Assembly: GCA_964353855.1 (NCBI GenBank)
Contig: CAYGWX010000002.1
Location: forward strand, 27,523-91,522
Origin: CAYGWX01 sp964353855 [NCBI: uncultured bacterium]
Lineage (GTDB): Bacteria > Edwardsbacteria > CAYGWX01
Length of the DNA: 64,000 bases
Direction: 5' to 3'
Shown here in pieces: positions 1-7,580 of this stretch. The position numbers and the translations under genes were made by a program. The notes beneath the pieces were generated by a model. It saw only the letters and a list, made by a program, of their open reading frames with translations. It was not told the DNA's origin and ran no database searches. Position 1 is the first letter of the stretch; each line of letters starts with the position of its first letter.

Positions 1-1
1 A

Positions 2-196
2 CGGCCGAATCCTTTCACCTCCCTTTCTCAGGTTCCGGGACACGAGGCGGAGCGGTTTGCGTTATACGACATCGCGGGCAGGAAGGTCGGAACTTACCAG
101 GGCGACCGAATCGGGGAGGGGCTGGGGGCGGGGGTGTATTTCCTCACGCCGGAGGGCGGAAAAGCCAAGCCGGTGAGAATCGTGAAATTGCGGTGA
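2..196 (+). CDS. T9SS type A sorting domain, 3' end of a secreted protein (partial)
   Basis: Open reading to the TGA at 194-196, with the 5' part outside the window. The 64 visible residues begin RPNPF and contain PGHEAERFALYDIAGRKVG, then an RIGEG turn and GVYFL, ending in IVKLR. This is the C-terminal beta-sandwich that targets proteins to the type IX secretion machinery for export and surface attachment. It is nearly identical, also at DNA level, to the C-terminus of the next gene and of the protein ending at 29388, so the cassette is duplicated. The passenger domain cannot be seen. Confidence 0.85.
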   Translation, partial: RPNPFTSLSQVPGHEAERFALYDIAGRKVGTYQGDRIGEGLGAGVYFLTPEGGKAKPVRIVKLR

Positions 197-226
197 GAAT
201 GGTGAAAACTGAGAAAGGAGTTTAAG

Positions 227-2428
227 ATGGTCCTCAAGAGAAAAATGTTTCTGACCGTCGTTACAGCCCTCCTGGCTCTGGGCCTCGCCCAGGGCGGGAC
301 CTGGGAGCAGCGCCTGGACATCCCCTCTGGCTTTTTCAACGATATCTGCGTACTCCCCGGGGGCCAGAACGGATGGGCCGTAGCCTCGGCCGGGGCCGCC
401 GGAGAGATGTTCACGTTCGTGCTGCGGACCACGAACGGAGGCGCCCAATGGGCGATCTGCCCCTTCCCGGACAGCATTGCCGTGGGGCTGAACGGGGTCA
501 GCTTCGTCAACGCCACGACCGGGTGGGTCGTGGGATCTTCGGGCCGGATCTACAAGACCATTGACGGGGGAAATACCTGGACCCGCCAGACCAGCCCGAC
601 CTCCCGGGGACTCGTCAAAGTCCATTTCATCAACACCAGCCGGGGCTGGGCCGCCGGGGGCTGGCAGGACGGCTCGACCTACCTGGTGGTCCGGACGACC
701 AACGGGGGCACCACCTGGCAGGACCAGAGCTTCGGCACCGACGCCTACAGCGTGGCGGACATCTTCTTCGCCGACTCCCTGAACGGCTGGATCGGGGGCT
801 ACGACAACACCATCAATCCCCACCTCCACCACACCACGGACGGGGGCGCGACCTGGGTCCGGCAGACCCTGCCCCTGCCCACGGGGAACGGGCAGGTCAC
901 GGGAATCGATTTCCCAACGGCGCAAAAGGGCTGGGCCTCCACCTCCAGCCTGTACCAGACCCCGTCAGGGAGCGTGCTTTACACCACGGACGGAGGCACG
1001 ACCTGGACGGTGCAGACTGCCACGAACTATTATTACAACGACTGCCTGGACGCCCAGGACACCCTGCGGGTCGCGATCCCGGCGTACAACGTGTTCACCT
1101 CCGCGGAGCGGGCCTTCGTCACCACCAACGGGGGAGCCGGCTGGACCCAGAACACGGTCCCGGTCGCCAGCTACACCTACGGGGTCCAATACGTCGGCAA
1201 CAGCCTCTGGCTGGCCGAAAGCAACGGCGCCATCCTGAGGAGCACTAACAACGGGACCAACTGGGCCTGGGAGTACTACGGCCCGATGTGGGCCGACATC
1301 GCGTTCAGCGATTCGCTGCACGGCTGGGTCGTATCCGGGTCCAACGTGGGCACGGACGGCTACTCGTTCCGGACCACGGACGGCGGGACGAGCTGGGCCC
1401 GGGACCCGGGCGCTCCGGGAGGGTCCCACGTGACCTTCGCGAACCCCAGCCGGGGCTGGATGTTCTGGCCGGGGAACTCCGCCTCGGTGTGGAGGACCAC
1501 CAACGGGGGGACGAGCTGGAGCCAGTTCGCGATCGGGGCGTCGGCCTGGGTCGAGGGCATCGTGTTCGCCTCGCAGGATTCGGGATGGGCTTACGGGGGG
1601 AGCGGGACCATCCGGTTCACCTCCAACGGCGGGGCCTCCTGGTCGAGCCAGACCAGCGGGACGACGCAATACCTCGAGACGATGTATTTCGTAAACTCCC
1701 GGGAGGGGTGGGCCGCGGGCGGGTACGGCGGCTCGAACGGGACCATCGTACACACCACGGACGGCGGGGCGACCTGGAATGCCCAGACCCCGGCGGTGAG
1801 CGACCATATCTCCTGCAGTTACTTTCTGAACAACCAGACCGGGTGGGTGGCCTGTTACGGGGGCATGGTAGAGCGGACCACGAACGGAGGAACGACCTGG
1901 GAAGCGATGAGCCAGATCGCCCAATTTTATACCGACGACATCCACTTCCAGGACGCCCAGACCGGATGGCTGGGGGCTTCGAACCAGGCCCGGAGCCAAC
2001 CCCCGAACGATGGGAGGGGGTTCATCTACAAGACCACGGACGGAGGGGTGACCTGGACCCGGGAATGGACCTCGCCCCGGGTGAAGACCTACTTCGGAGG
2101 CCTGGGAGTCCAGGGAGCCGGGACCCTCTGGGCCTGCGCCGGACACGGAACCCTCCTGAAGTATATTCCCGGGTCCGGGGCGGAGGAAAGGACAGAGGTT
2201 GGAGGTCAGAGGTTAGAGGTTAGAATAACGGCCAAGCCCAATCCGTTCATTTCATTCGCCAGGGTCCCAGGGCACGAGGCGGAGAGGTTCGCGCTCTACG
2301 ACATCGCGGGCCGGAAGGTCGGGACCTACAAGGGCGGTCGGATCGGGGAGGGGCTTCCCCCGGGGGTGTACTTTTTGCGGCCCTCTGATGGACCCGCGAC
2401 CCCCCTGCGGCTGGTGAAAATCAGATAA
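227..2428 (+). CDS. Secreted YCF48/BNR-repeat protein with T9SS sorting domain
   Basis: Residues 1-23 form a signal peptide. The body is a chain of beta-propeller repeats marked by TTNGGTTW/TTDGGATW about every 40-50 residues and by GW pairs (GWVVG, GWAAGG), as in YCF48-like and sortilin-type propellers. A short linker around residues 655-667 is encoded by a heptamer array (2193-2227). It leads into the sorting domain (KPNPF, PGHEAERFALYDIAGRKVG, GVYFLRP). The protein is probably exported across the outer membrane by T9SS and anchored or released; its ligand is unknown. The start is an ATG with GGAG upstream. It follows the partial gene by 30 bases and may be a paralogue. Confidence 0.85.
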   Translation: MVLKRKMFLTVVTALLALGLAQGGTWEQRLDIPSGFFNDICVLPGGQNGWAVASAGAAGEMFTFVLRTTNGGAQWAICPFPDSIAVGLNGVSFVNATTGWVVGSSGRIYKTIDGGNTWTRQTSPTSRGLVKVHFINTSRGWAAGGWQDGSTYLVVRTTNGGTTWQDQSFGTDAYSVADIFFADSLNGWIGGYDNTINPHLHHTTDGGATWVRQTLPLPTGNGQVTGIDFPTAQKGWASTSSLYQTPSGSVLYTTDGGTTWTVQTATNYYYNDCLDAQDTLRVAIPAYNVFTSAERAFVTTNGGAGWTQNTVPVASYTYGVQYVGNSLWLAESNGAILRSTNNGTNWAWEYYGPMWADIAFSDSLHGWVVSGSNVGTDGYSFRTTDGGTSWARDPGAPGGSHVTFANPSRGWMFWPGNSASVWRTTNGGTSWSQFAIGASAWVEGIVFASQDSGWAYGGSGTIRFTSNGGASWSSQTSGTTQYLETMYFVNSREGWAAGGYGGSNGTIVHTTDGGATWNAQTPAVSDHISCSYFLNNQTGWVACYGGMVERTTNGGTTWEAMSQIAQFYTDDIHFQDAQTGWLGASNQARSQPPNDGRGFIYKTTDGGVTWTREWTSPRVKTYFGGLGVQGAGTLWACAGHGTLLKYIPGSGAEERTEVGGQRLEVRITAKPNPFISFARVPGHEAERFALYDIAGRKVGTYKGGRIGEGLPPGVYFLRPSDGPATPLRLVKIR
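2193..2227 (+). repeat. Heptamer tandem array, consensus YRGAGGT, five units
   Basis: The units are cagaggt, tggaggt, cagaggt, tagaggt and tagaata. The array lies inside the coding sequence at the junction between propeller and sorting domain and is read as a short charged linker. Confidence 0.8.
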
Positions 2429-2475
2429 CTGTGGTCTAAAGGTTGATACACTCTTTCCTTTCTGAAAGGAGAAAC

Positions 2476-3291
2476 ATGACGAAGAAGATGGTCTGGATCC
2501 TTCCGACCCTGCTCGCTGTCGGGCTCACTCTCACAGGGTGCCAGCAGGCACCTGCCCCACGGGCCGGACGCCCCTCCACCCCGGCGCCGGTGGCGGGCAC
2601 CCTGGACCTCTCCCAGCCCGGCAAGCCGGTCGCCCAGGTGGGCGTGGGAGACGTGGTCTGGGCGAAGTGGACCGACGGCTTCCACTACGTCGCCACGGTC
2701 TCCAGCGTCAGCGGCGAGACCTACTCGGTCAACTACGCCGACGGGTACAAGGGGGACGTTCCCAAGGCGGACCTGGCCCCGTTCGGAGTCTCCCCGGGAA
2801 TGGTGCTGCAGAGCAAGTGGTCCAAAGGCGGATTCTGGCCGGCCAAGGTGTTGACCGTGAGCCCGGGCGCCGTGGAGGTGGAGTTCCTAGATGATAAAAG
2901 CCACGAGAGCCACACCGCGGCTGACCTGCGTCTCAAGCCCAGCCCGGCGATCAACCTTGCCAACACCGGCAAGTCCATCGCCCGGGTCGGCGCGGGCGAC
3001 GCGGTCTGGGCGAAGTGGACCGACGGCTTCTACTACATCGGCACGGTGGCCGAGGTGAACGGGGAGACTTACTCCATCCGCTTCGCGGACGGAGACAAGG
3101 GCGATGTGGCCCAGGAGGACCTGCGGCAGTTCAGCATCACCAAGGGGATGCTCCTGCAGAGCAAATGGTCCAGGGGGGGATTCTGGCCGGCCAAGGTCGT
3201 GGCCGTGAACCCGGAGGCCGTGGTGGTGGAGTTCCTGGACGACCACAGCCGCGAACCCCATTCCGCGGCGGAACTGCGCCTCAAGCCCTAA
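2476..3291 (+). CDS. Lipoprotein with duplicated Tudor/Agenet-like barrels
   Basis: The start at 2476 is chosen for the AAGGAG site eight bases upstream; an ATG-like start at 2443 would have no such site. The N-terminus is a lipoprotein signal ending LTGC, so a membrane-anchored product is expected. The mature part is two copies of a roughly 116-residue unit. Each contains VWAKWTDGF, a Y(S)V.(Y/F)ADG turn, then LQSKWS.GGFWPAKV and VEFLDD. The alternating W..G..Y/W.A.V patterns resemble Tudor/Agenet barrels. The tandem duplication is also clear in DNA (a shared stretch at 2656 and again at 3004). Function is unknown. Confidence 0.7.
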   Translation: MTKKMVWILPTLLAVGLTLTGCQQAPAPRAGRPSTPAPVAGTLDLSQPGKPVAQVGVGDVVWAKWTDGFHYVATVSSVSGETYSVNYADGYKGDVPKADLAPFGVSPGMVLQSKWSKGGFWPAKVLTVSPGAVEVEFLDDKSHESHTAADLRLKPSPAINLANTGKSIARVGAGDAVWAKWTDGFYYIGTVAEVNGETYSIRFADGDKGDVAQEDLRQFSITKGMLLQSKWSRGGFWPAKVVAVNPEAVVVEFLDDHSREPHSAAELRLKP

Positions 3292-3300
3292 CCCGCGTCC

Positions 3301-3387
3301 CGATCGGGGAGGGGCCCGCTCCGGAGGCTAATCCGTGTGTTCCGTGGGGAAAACGCCAAGCCACTCAGGATCGTGAAGGTGAGGTTA
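3301..3387 (+). pseudogene. Decayed remnant of a T9SS sorting-domain tail
   Basis: The DNA retains the segment for RIGEG (cgatcggggaggggc) and, in a shifted frame, AKPLRIVKVR near 3355-3385. These match the end of the sorting domains at 196 and 2428. Frames do not connect and there is no start, so this is a broken copy of the cassette rather than a gene. Confidence 0.6.
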
Positions 3388-3390
3388 TGC

Positions 3391-3450
3391 ATCGTAATGA
3401 ATTGTAACGAGTAGTAACGGGTTGTAATTGGTTGAAACTCGCTGTAACGA
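3391..3450 (+). repeat. Six-unit array with 10-bp period, consensus RTTGTAACGR
   Basis: The units atcgtaatga, attgtaacga, gtagtaacgg, gttgtaattg, gttgaaactc and gctgtaacga follow each other without gaps. A 10-bp period places each unit on the same face of the helix. The array ends at the base of the next hairpin. Confidence 0.75.
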
Positions 3451-3487
3451 CAGGGGACGGCCGGAAGGCCGCCCCCTGTCGTTTTCT
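3447..3487 (+). terminator. Intrinsic terminator
   Basis: An acgacaggggacggcc arm pairs with ggccgccccctgtcgt around a GGAA loop and is followed by TTTTC. It lies between the T9SS remnant and the PHP gene promoter. Confidence 0.75.
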
Positions 3488-3522
3488 CCCTCCCCTCGAA
3501 CCCCGGCCCTTAACCCCGCTCC

Positions 3523-3551
3523 TTGACTTTACTTTCCCATTGCGTTAAAAT
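3523..3551 (+). promoter_or_regulatory. Sigma-70 promoter of the PHP gene
   Basis: TTGACT at 3523-3528, a 17-bp spacer and TAAAAT at 3546-3551. The ATG is at 3560, so the expected start site lies within about two bases of the initiation codon (leaderless or nearly so). Confidence 0.75.
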
Positions 3552-3559
3552 GAAAGGCT

Positions 3560-4606
3560 ATGTACGAAGCCTCCTGCGCGATCCACGTCCATTCCACCTT
3601 CTCGGACGGGACCAAGACCATCCCCGAGATCATCGCCCTGGCCCGGAAGGCCGGGGCGGCAGTGCTGATCTTCACCGACCACCGCACGCTCAAAGGCCGT
3701 CGGGAAGGTTTCGAGGGCTGGCATGATGGCCTTCTGGCCCTGTTCGGCGAGGAGTTAAACGATTCCGACAATGTGAATCATTACCTGGGGTTCGGCTACG
3801 ACGAGGAGGTCCCGGTGAGCCTGGGGGCCGGGGGGCCGAAGGGCTATGTGGATGAGGTCAGGAAGAAAGGAGGGTTCGGGTTCCTGGCCCATCCCCTGGA
3901 GAGGGGCATCATCCATCCCAAGTTCCACGCCTATCCCTGGACCGCGAAGGATGCGGAGGGTTACGACGGGATCGAGATCTGGAACTGGATGTCGGCCTTC
4001 AAGGGGAGCGTGAGGCTGGGAAACGCCTTCCGACGTCTCCTCTTCCCCCATTCCGGGGTCAGAGCCCCGGACCCGGAGGTGCTGGCGATGTGGGACCGGG
4101 CGAACCGGTCTCGCCACGTCGTAGCGCTCGCAGGGATAGACGCCCACGCCCTGGGATACCGCTTCCTGGGCATCCCGTTCACGGTCTTCTCCTACGAGCG
4201 CACCCTGCGTACCCTGCGCACGCAGGTCCTGCTCAAGGAGCCGTTCGTTAAGGATGCGGCCCGGGACAGGGAGGCGGTGTTTTCCGCGCTCAGGACCGGG
4301 CGCTCCTATGTCGTCAACCTCGCTTTCGGCGACCCCAAGGGGTTCTCCTTTCAGGCCGTGAGCGGAGGACAGAGGGCCGGAATCGGGGAGGAGATTTCAT
4401 TGAAGGGAGAAGCCGTTCTCCGGGTGGAATCACCCAAGGGGACGGACATCAAGATGGTGAGGGATGGGGAGCTCGCGGCCCAAGGCCTTGGTCGGAGGAT
4501 GGAGTTCCGGGCGCACCGGCCCGGGGTCTACCGCACGGAAGTGTGGATGAAGGACAAGGGCTGGATATTCACGAACCCGATCCGGATCACGGCACCGCGA
4601 GCATAA
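3560..4606 (+). CDS. PHP-domain metal-dependent phosphoesterase-like protein
   Basis: The N-terminus has the PHP signature: HVHST at residues 9-13, SDGT, then TDHR after AAVLIFTDH. Later candidate metal ligands are LAHP (near 114) and GIDAHALG (near 192). PHP proteins hydrolyse phosphoester bonds in nucleotides or sugars using a trinuclear metal centre. The C-terminal 90 residues look like a beta-rich appended domain. The protein lacks a signal peptide. It is followed after 20 bases by the hexapeptide-repeat gene, probably in one operon. Its substrate cannot be told. Confidence 0.8.
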   Translation: MYEASCAIHVHSTFSDGTKTIPEIIALARKAGAAVLIFTDHRTLKGRREGFEGWHDGLLALFGEELNDSDNVNHYLGFGYDEEVPVSLGAGGPKGYVDEVRKKGGFGFLAHPLERGIIHPKFHAYPWTAKDAEGYDGIEIWNWMSAFKGSVRLGNAFRRLLFPHSGVRAPDPEVLAMWDRANRSRHVVALAGIDAHALGYRFLGIPFTVFSYERTLRTLRTQVLLKEPFVKDAARDREAVFSALRTGRSYVVNLAFGDPKGFSFQAVSGGQRAGIGEEISLKGEAVLRVESPKGTDIKMVRDGELAAQGLGRRMEFRAHRPGVYRTEVWMKDKGWIFTNPIRITAPRA

Positions 4607-4626
4607 CGTAAGGAGCGAGAAGGAAA

Positions 4627-5154
4627 ATGATCATCGACTATCAGGGCAAGAGACCCCAGATCCATCCCTCCGTTTTCCTGGCCCCCACCGCAGTGGTCAT
4701 CGGGGACGTGGTCATCGGGGAAGGCTCCTCGGTCTGGTTCGGGGCCGTGGTGCGGGGGGACATCCATTCCGTCCGCATCGGGTGCCGGGTGAACATCCAG
4801 GACATGGTCATGATCCATGTGGACGCCCCGGACCATCCCACCCGGATCGCTGACGACGTGACCCTCGGGCACCGGGCCATCGTGCACGGCTGCACCCTCG
4901 AGGAGGGCTCGCTCATCGGGATGGGGAGCGTGGTCATGAACGGGGTCACGATCGGGGAGGGCTCCCTGGTGGCCGCTGGGGCCCTGGTCACGGAGAACAA
5001 GGTCATCCCCCCGCGGAGCCTGGTTGCGGGAATCCCCGGGAAGGTCCTCCGCAAGCTGAGCGAGGAGGAGGCCGAGGGCTTGAAAAAACACGCCCGGCAA
5101 TATGCCGGGCTGGCCGCGACGTACCTGAAGCAGGGGGTCGGGGAAAGGCTTTAA
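4627..5154 (+). CDS. Gamma-carbonic anhydrase/hexapeptide-repeat family protein
   Basis: This is a left-handed beta-helix of hexapeptide repeats (I.IGEG, V.IGDVVIG). It has the usual VVRGD turn at residues 42-45 and the family's three zinc-ligand histidines at about 64 (MIHVD), 82 and 87 (LGHRAIVHGC). A helical tail follows from residue 143. The length of 175 residues is typical of the YrdA/PaaY/CaiE group, which forms trimers with metal at the interfaces. Carbonic anhydrase activity varies within the group and cannot be read from sequence. An AGGAG-like site precedes the ATG. The stop overlaps the convergent TerC stop. Confidence 0.8.
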   Translation: MIIDYQGKRPQIHPSVFLAPTAVVIGDVVIGEGSSVWFGAVVRGDIHSVRIGCRVNIQDMVMIHVDAPDHPTRIADDVTLGHRAIVHGCTLEEGSLIGMGSVVMNGVTIGEGSLVAAGALVTENKVIPPRSLVAGIPGKVLRKLSEEEAEGLKKHARQYAGLAATYLKQGVGERL

Positions 5155-5852
5155 GAGGATTCGGAATCCCGGCTTTTCTTCTTCTTGCGGAAAGCGATGA
5201 TGCTCCCGAAGAGGAAGATGAGCCCCATCCCGATCCAGAAAGCGAAGGGCGGGAGGAGGTGCCCGGCTTGGCGCAGGTGGAAGAGGCTCTCGGACATCGC
5301 CTCGTAGGTCTCGATGAAAAGTTTCACGGAGACCCAGGCCACCATGGCGTAGGCCGTTTCCTCCAGGGCGGGGTAGCGCTCCAGGAGGCGGATGAACGCC
5401 CCGGCGGCCAGGCGCATGGCGATGATGCCCAGCACGGCCCCGATGTACACCACCCAGAGCTTCTTGGACAGGGCCACCGCGACCATGATGGAGTCGATGG
5501 CGAAAGCGATGTCCGTGGTCTCCACTGCGATGACCGTGCGCCAGAATCCGGCCTTTGGCCTCACCCCGTGCTGGCGGGAGGTGTGGGTTGCGAAGTGCTT
5601 GATGGCGAGGTAGGCGAGGTAGACGGCCCCCAGAGCCCGCAGGTACCAGGAGCGGATGATGAAGGAGGCGGCCAGGAGGCCGATGAAGCGGAAGACGAAG
5701 GCGCCCCCGATGCCGTACAGCAGTGCCTTCTGGCGCTGCTTGGGGGGGAGGTGCTTGACCAGGACAGCCAGGACCAGGGCGTTGTCCGCGGAGAGCAGGC
5801 CCTCCAGGAGGACCAGAGTGCCGATGACGAGGAGGTCTTCGGTGGCAAACAT
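5151..5852 (-). CDS. TerC-family integral membrane protein
   Basis: The sequence has about seven hydrophobic segments. It shows the TerC hallmark EGLLSADNALVLA near residues 18-30 and a second acidic membrane motif, ETTDIAFAIDS, near 112-122. TerC/Alx/YkoY proteins are implicated in manganese or other metal export during metalation of exported proteins. A -10/-35 pair (5870-5875 and 5894-5899) reads into the gene with only about ten leader bases, so there is no room for a yybP-ykoY manganese riboswitch. The two stop codons of this gene and the carbonic-anhydrase-like gene overlap (TTAA). Confidence 0.82.
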   Translation of the reverse strand: MFATEDLLVIGTLVLLEGLLSADNALVLAVLVKHLPPKQRQKALLYGIGGAFVFRFIGLLAASFIIRSWYLRALGAVYLAYLAIKHFATHTSRQHGVRPKAGFWRTVIAVETTDIAFAIDSIMVAVALSKKLWVVYIGAVLGIIAMRLAAGAFIRLLERYPALEETAYAMVAWVSVKLFIETYEAMSESLFHLRQAGHLLPPFAFWIGMGLIFLFGSIIAFRKKKKSRDSESS

Positions 5853-5869
5853 CGTTTATCTCAGCTAAT

Positions 5870-5899
5870 ATCATAACAGAACCCCAGTGGCGTATTCAA
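5870..5899 (-). promoter_or_regulatory. Promoter for the TerC gene
   Basis: On the minus strand TTGAAT and TATGAT are 18 bp apart. The -35 box falls within the first codons of the divergent sigma-factor gene as called, so the two start regions overlap. Confidence 0.5.
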
Positions 5900-6462
5900 G
5901 GGAAATCGGTTCGATACAGGAAGACTCTAATCTGGTCGGGCGCTGCCTGGCCGGAGAGGAGGGGGCCTACGGCCTCTTGCTCAAAAAGTACAAGCGGCCG
6001 GTCTTCAGCCTGGTCTACCGCATGGTGCGCCAGAGGGAGGAGGCCGAGGAGTTGGCCTCCGAGGCCTTTTTCAAGGCCTTCCGGGCCCTGGCCTCCTACG
6101 ATCCCGAGCAGCCCTTTTCCTCCTGGATCTTCAAGATCGCTTCCAACCTCTCCATAGACTGGCTCCGGAAACGAAAGCTGGAGACCTCCTCCCTGGACGA
6201 GGAGGACTCGGTCTGGGAAGTACCGGATGAACGGCCGACTGCTGAGGACGTGCTTGAAAAGAAACAGACGATGCGAGTCGTGGAGGAGGCCATCGGGAGG
6301 CTCGCCCCGGACTACCGGGCGGTCGTCCTCCTCCGGCATCAGGAGGAGAGGTCTTACGAGGAGATCGCGGAGATCCTCGGCCTGCCCCTGGGCACGGTCA
6401 AGGTCCGCCTGTTCCGGGCCCGGGAGGAGCTGAAGAAGAGGTTGGGGCGATTGGTGAAATGA
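5887..6462 (+). CDS. ECF-type RNA polymerase sigma factor (sigma-70 family)
   Basis: Region 2 is clear (LVYRMVRQREEAEELASEAF, then FSSWIFKIASNLSIDWLRKRK), and region 4 forms the helix-turn-helix (YRAVVLLRHQEERSYEEIAEI, then LPLGTVKVRLFRAREELKK). At 191 residues it has the usual ECF length. The called GTG start overlaps the TerC promoter and could be later. The next gene is a membrane protein, not a recognisable anti-sigma factor. The only anti-sigma-like gene in the window is 25 kb away at 31392. Confidence 0.85.
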   Translation: MAYSREIGSIQEDSNLVGRCLAGEEGAYGLLLKKYKRPVFSLVYRMVRQREEAEELASEAFFKAFRALASYDPEQPFSSWIFKIASNLSIDWLRKRKLETSSLDEEDSVWEVPDERPTAEDVLEKKQTMRVVEEAIGRLAPDYRAVVLLRHQEERSYEEIAEILGLPLGTVKVRLFRAREELKKRLGRLVK

Positions 6463-7025
6463 CCCTTAAAGCCTTTCATCAGGAGGTCCTGCGGTGGGCC
6501 CAGGAGAAGCGCTGGTGGGGGTGGCGCCTGCCCTTCCTCCTGTTCTTCGCCTACATCCTCGTCCGGTATCTGGCCAGCCCGGACTACCAGAGCCTCTTCA
6601 AGGGGCTGAACCTGGGCATCCACGAGCTGGGGCATTTCGTGTTCGCGTTGATGGGGGAGTTCATCGGCACCCTGGGCGGGACGCTCCTGCAGTGCCTGGT
6701 GCCCGTCGGGTCCATGGCCATGTTCCTCAGGCAGAGGGACTTCTTCGCCATCGCGGTCTGCTTCGGCTGGCTGTCCACCAACCTGTTCGACGTCGCCACC
6801 TACGCCGGGGACGCCCGGGCCATGGAGCTGCCCCTGGTCTCGCCGGGAGTCGGGGATGTGATCCACGACTGGAATTATCTGCTGGGCCAGACGGGCCTGC
6901 TCAAGGCCGACCAGACCATCGCCTTCCTGTTCCGGTTGGGCGGGGTCCTCACCATGCTGGCCTGCCTGGCCGCGGGCGGGTGGCTGTTGTGGAGGATGAG
7001 CCGACCCCTTGAGGTCCGGGAGTAA
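6459..7025 (+). CDS. Membrane protein with HExxH motif (M50-like)
   Basis: A 188-residue protein with about four hydrophobic segments. NLGIHELGHFVFA near residues 51-63 places a zincin-type HExxH inside or beside a membrane segment, as in site-2 protease (M50) families. I do not see the second M50 signature (NPDG), so peptidase activity is uncertain. The ATG overlaps the sigma-factor stop (ATGA), so the two are translationally coupled. A role in sigma regulation is possible but is inference. Confidence 0.65.
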   Translation: MTLKAFHQEVLRWAQEKRWWGWRLPFLLFFAYILVRYLASPDYQSLFKGLNLGIHELGHFVFALMGEFIGTLGGTLLQCLVPVGSMAMFLRQRDFFAIAVCFGWLSTNLFDVATYAGDARAMELPLVSPGVGDVIHDWNYLLGQTGLLKADQTIAFLFRLGGVLTMLACLAAGGWLLWRMSRPLEVRE

Positions 7026-7063
7026 ACGGCCGTCAGAGCCATGAGGGCCGCCCAGAGGGCGGT

Positions 7064-7103
7064 CCCGGATAAATCGCCAGGAGGCGATTCCGCTAAGGGG
7101 GCC
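7064..7103 (+). repeat. Hairpin element, copy 1
   Basis: CCCGGAT, then ATCGCC-agga-GGCGAT, then TCCGCTAAGGGGGC. It matches copy 2 at 7196-7234, with paired changes in the stem. Confidence 0.7.
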
Positions 7104-7109
7104 TTAACG

Positions 7110-7151
7110 AATTATTGAAAATTGATAATTGTAAATTTGAAATTTTAAATT
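7110..7151 (+). repeat. Heptamer tandem array, units ending ATT, six units
   Basis: The units are aattatt, gaaaatt, gataatt, gtaaatt, tgaaatt and ttaaatt. The array lies between the two hairpin-element copies. Confidence 0.8.
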
Positions 7152-7195
7152 GAACCCCCAAAGGCCGAAAAACCATCCCCGGAAAAATAAGTGAC

Positions 7196-7234
7196 CCCGG
7201 ATTAATTGCCTGGCGGCAATTCCGCTAAGGGGGC
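7196..7234 (+). repeat. Hairpin element, copy 2
   Basis: CCCGGAT, then ATTGCC-tggc-GGCAAT, then TCCGCTAAGGGGGC. Relative to copy 1, a C-G pair in the stem is replaced by a T-A pair while the flanks are unchanged. Confidence 0.7.
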
Positions 7235-7470
7235 AAGCCCCCCTTCGGCGCTCGTCTTGGAAAAAACTCAAGACTCTCTGAGCACCCCCCGGACATAGGG
7301 GAACCTTTCCCCTATAACCCCCCATCCGGGAAAACGACCCCGGATAAGGGGCCTTTGTCAAGTCAATAGGCGTAAGTATGGCCGAAAAAGCTACGTTAAG
7401 GCCCCGATACACAGCATCGGGGACTCGCTTCGCTCCGAGGGGATATCCGAAAAAGCTCCGAAATCCGGAA

Positions 7471-7580
7471 GGGGTTTCCGCCCACTTCACGCCCACTTCA
7501 CGCCCACTTCACGCCCTCCCTACCCCATTCCCCATTTTCCGAACCAAAGATTTTTAAAGATTTTTGTTCAACCACAATCC
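7471..7580 (+). repeat. Dispersed intergenic element with three perfect 11-bp iterons (copy A)
   Basis: GGGGTTTCCG leads into three exact copies of cgcccacttca (7479-7489, 7490-7500, 7501-7511). A pyrimidine-rich tract and gaaccaaagattttt follow. The same order, with a different iteron sequence, recurs at 29051-29160. Confidence 0.75.

Noticed and set aside
965-2146. Long open frames antisense to the propeller gene
   Set aside because: High G+C coding DNA gives long antisense frames; the peptide is Pro/Gly/Arg-rich with no domain, as with many other such frames in this window.
4528-5874. 448-codon frame antisense to the PHP, carbonic-anhydrase-like and TerC genes
   Set aside because: It overlaps three well-supported genes and is Pro/Arg/His-rich; a shadow frame.
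5853-5886. yybP-ykoY manganese riboswitch before the TerC gene
   Set aside because: The region between promoter and ATG is only about ten bases, too short for the riboswitch.
7104-7496. Open frame on the minus strand between the HExxH gene and the island
   Set aside because: It consists of hairpin and heptamer repeats, has no ribosome-binding site and no protein-like pattern.
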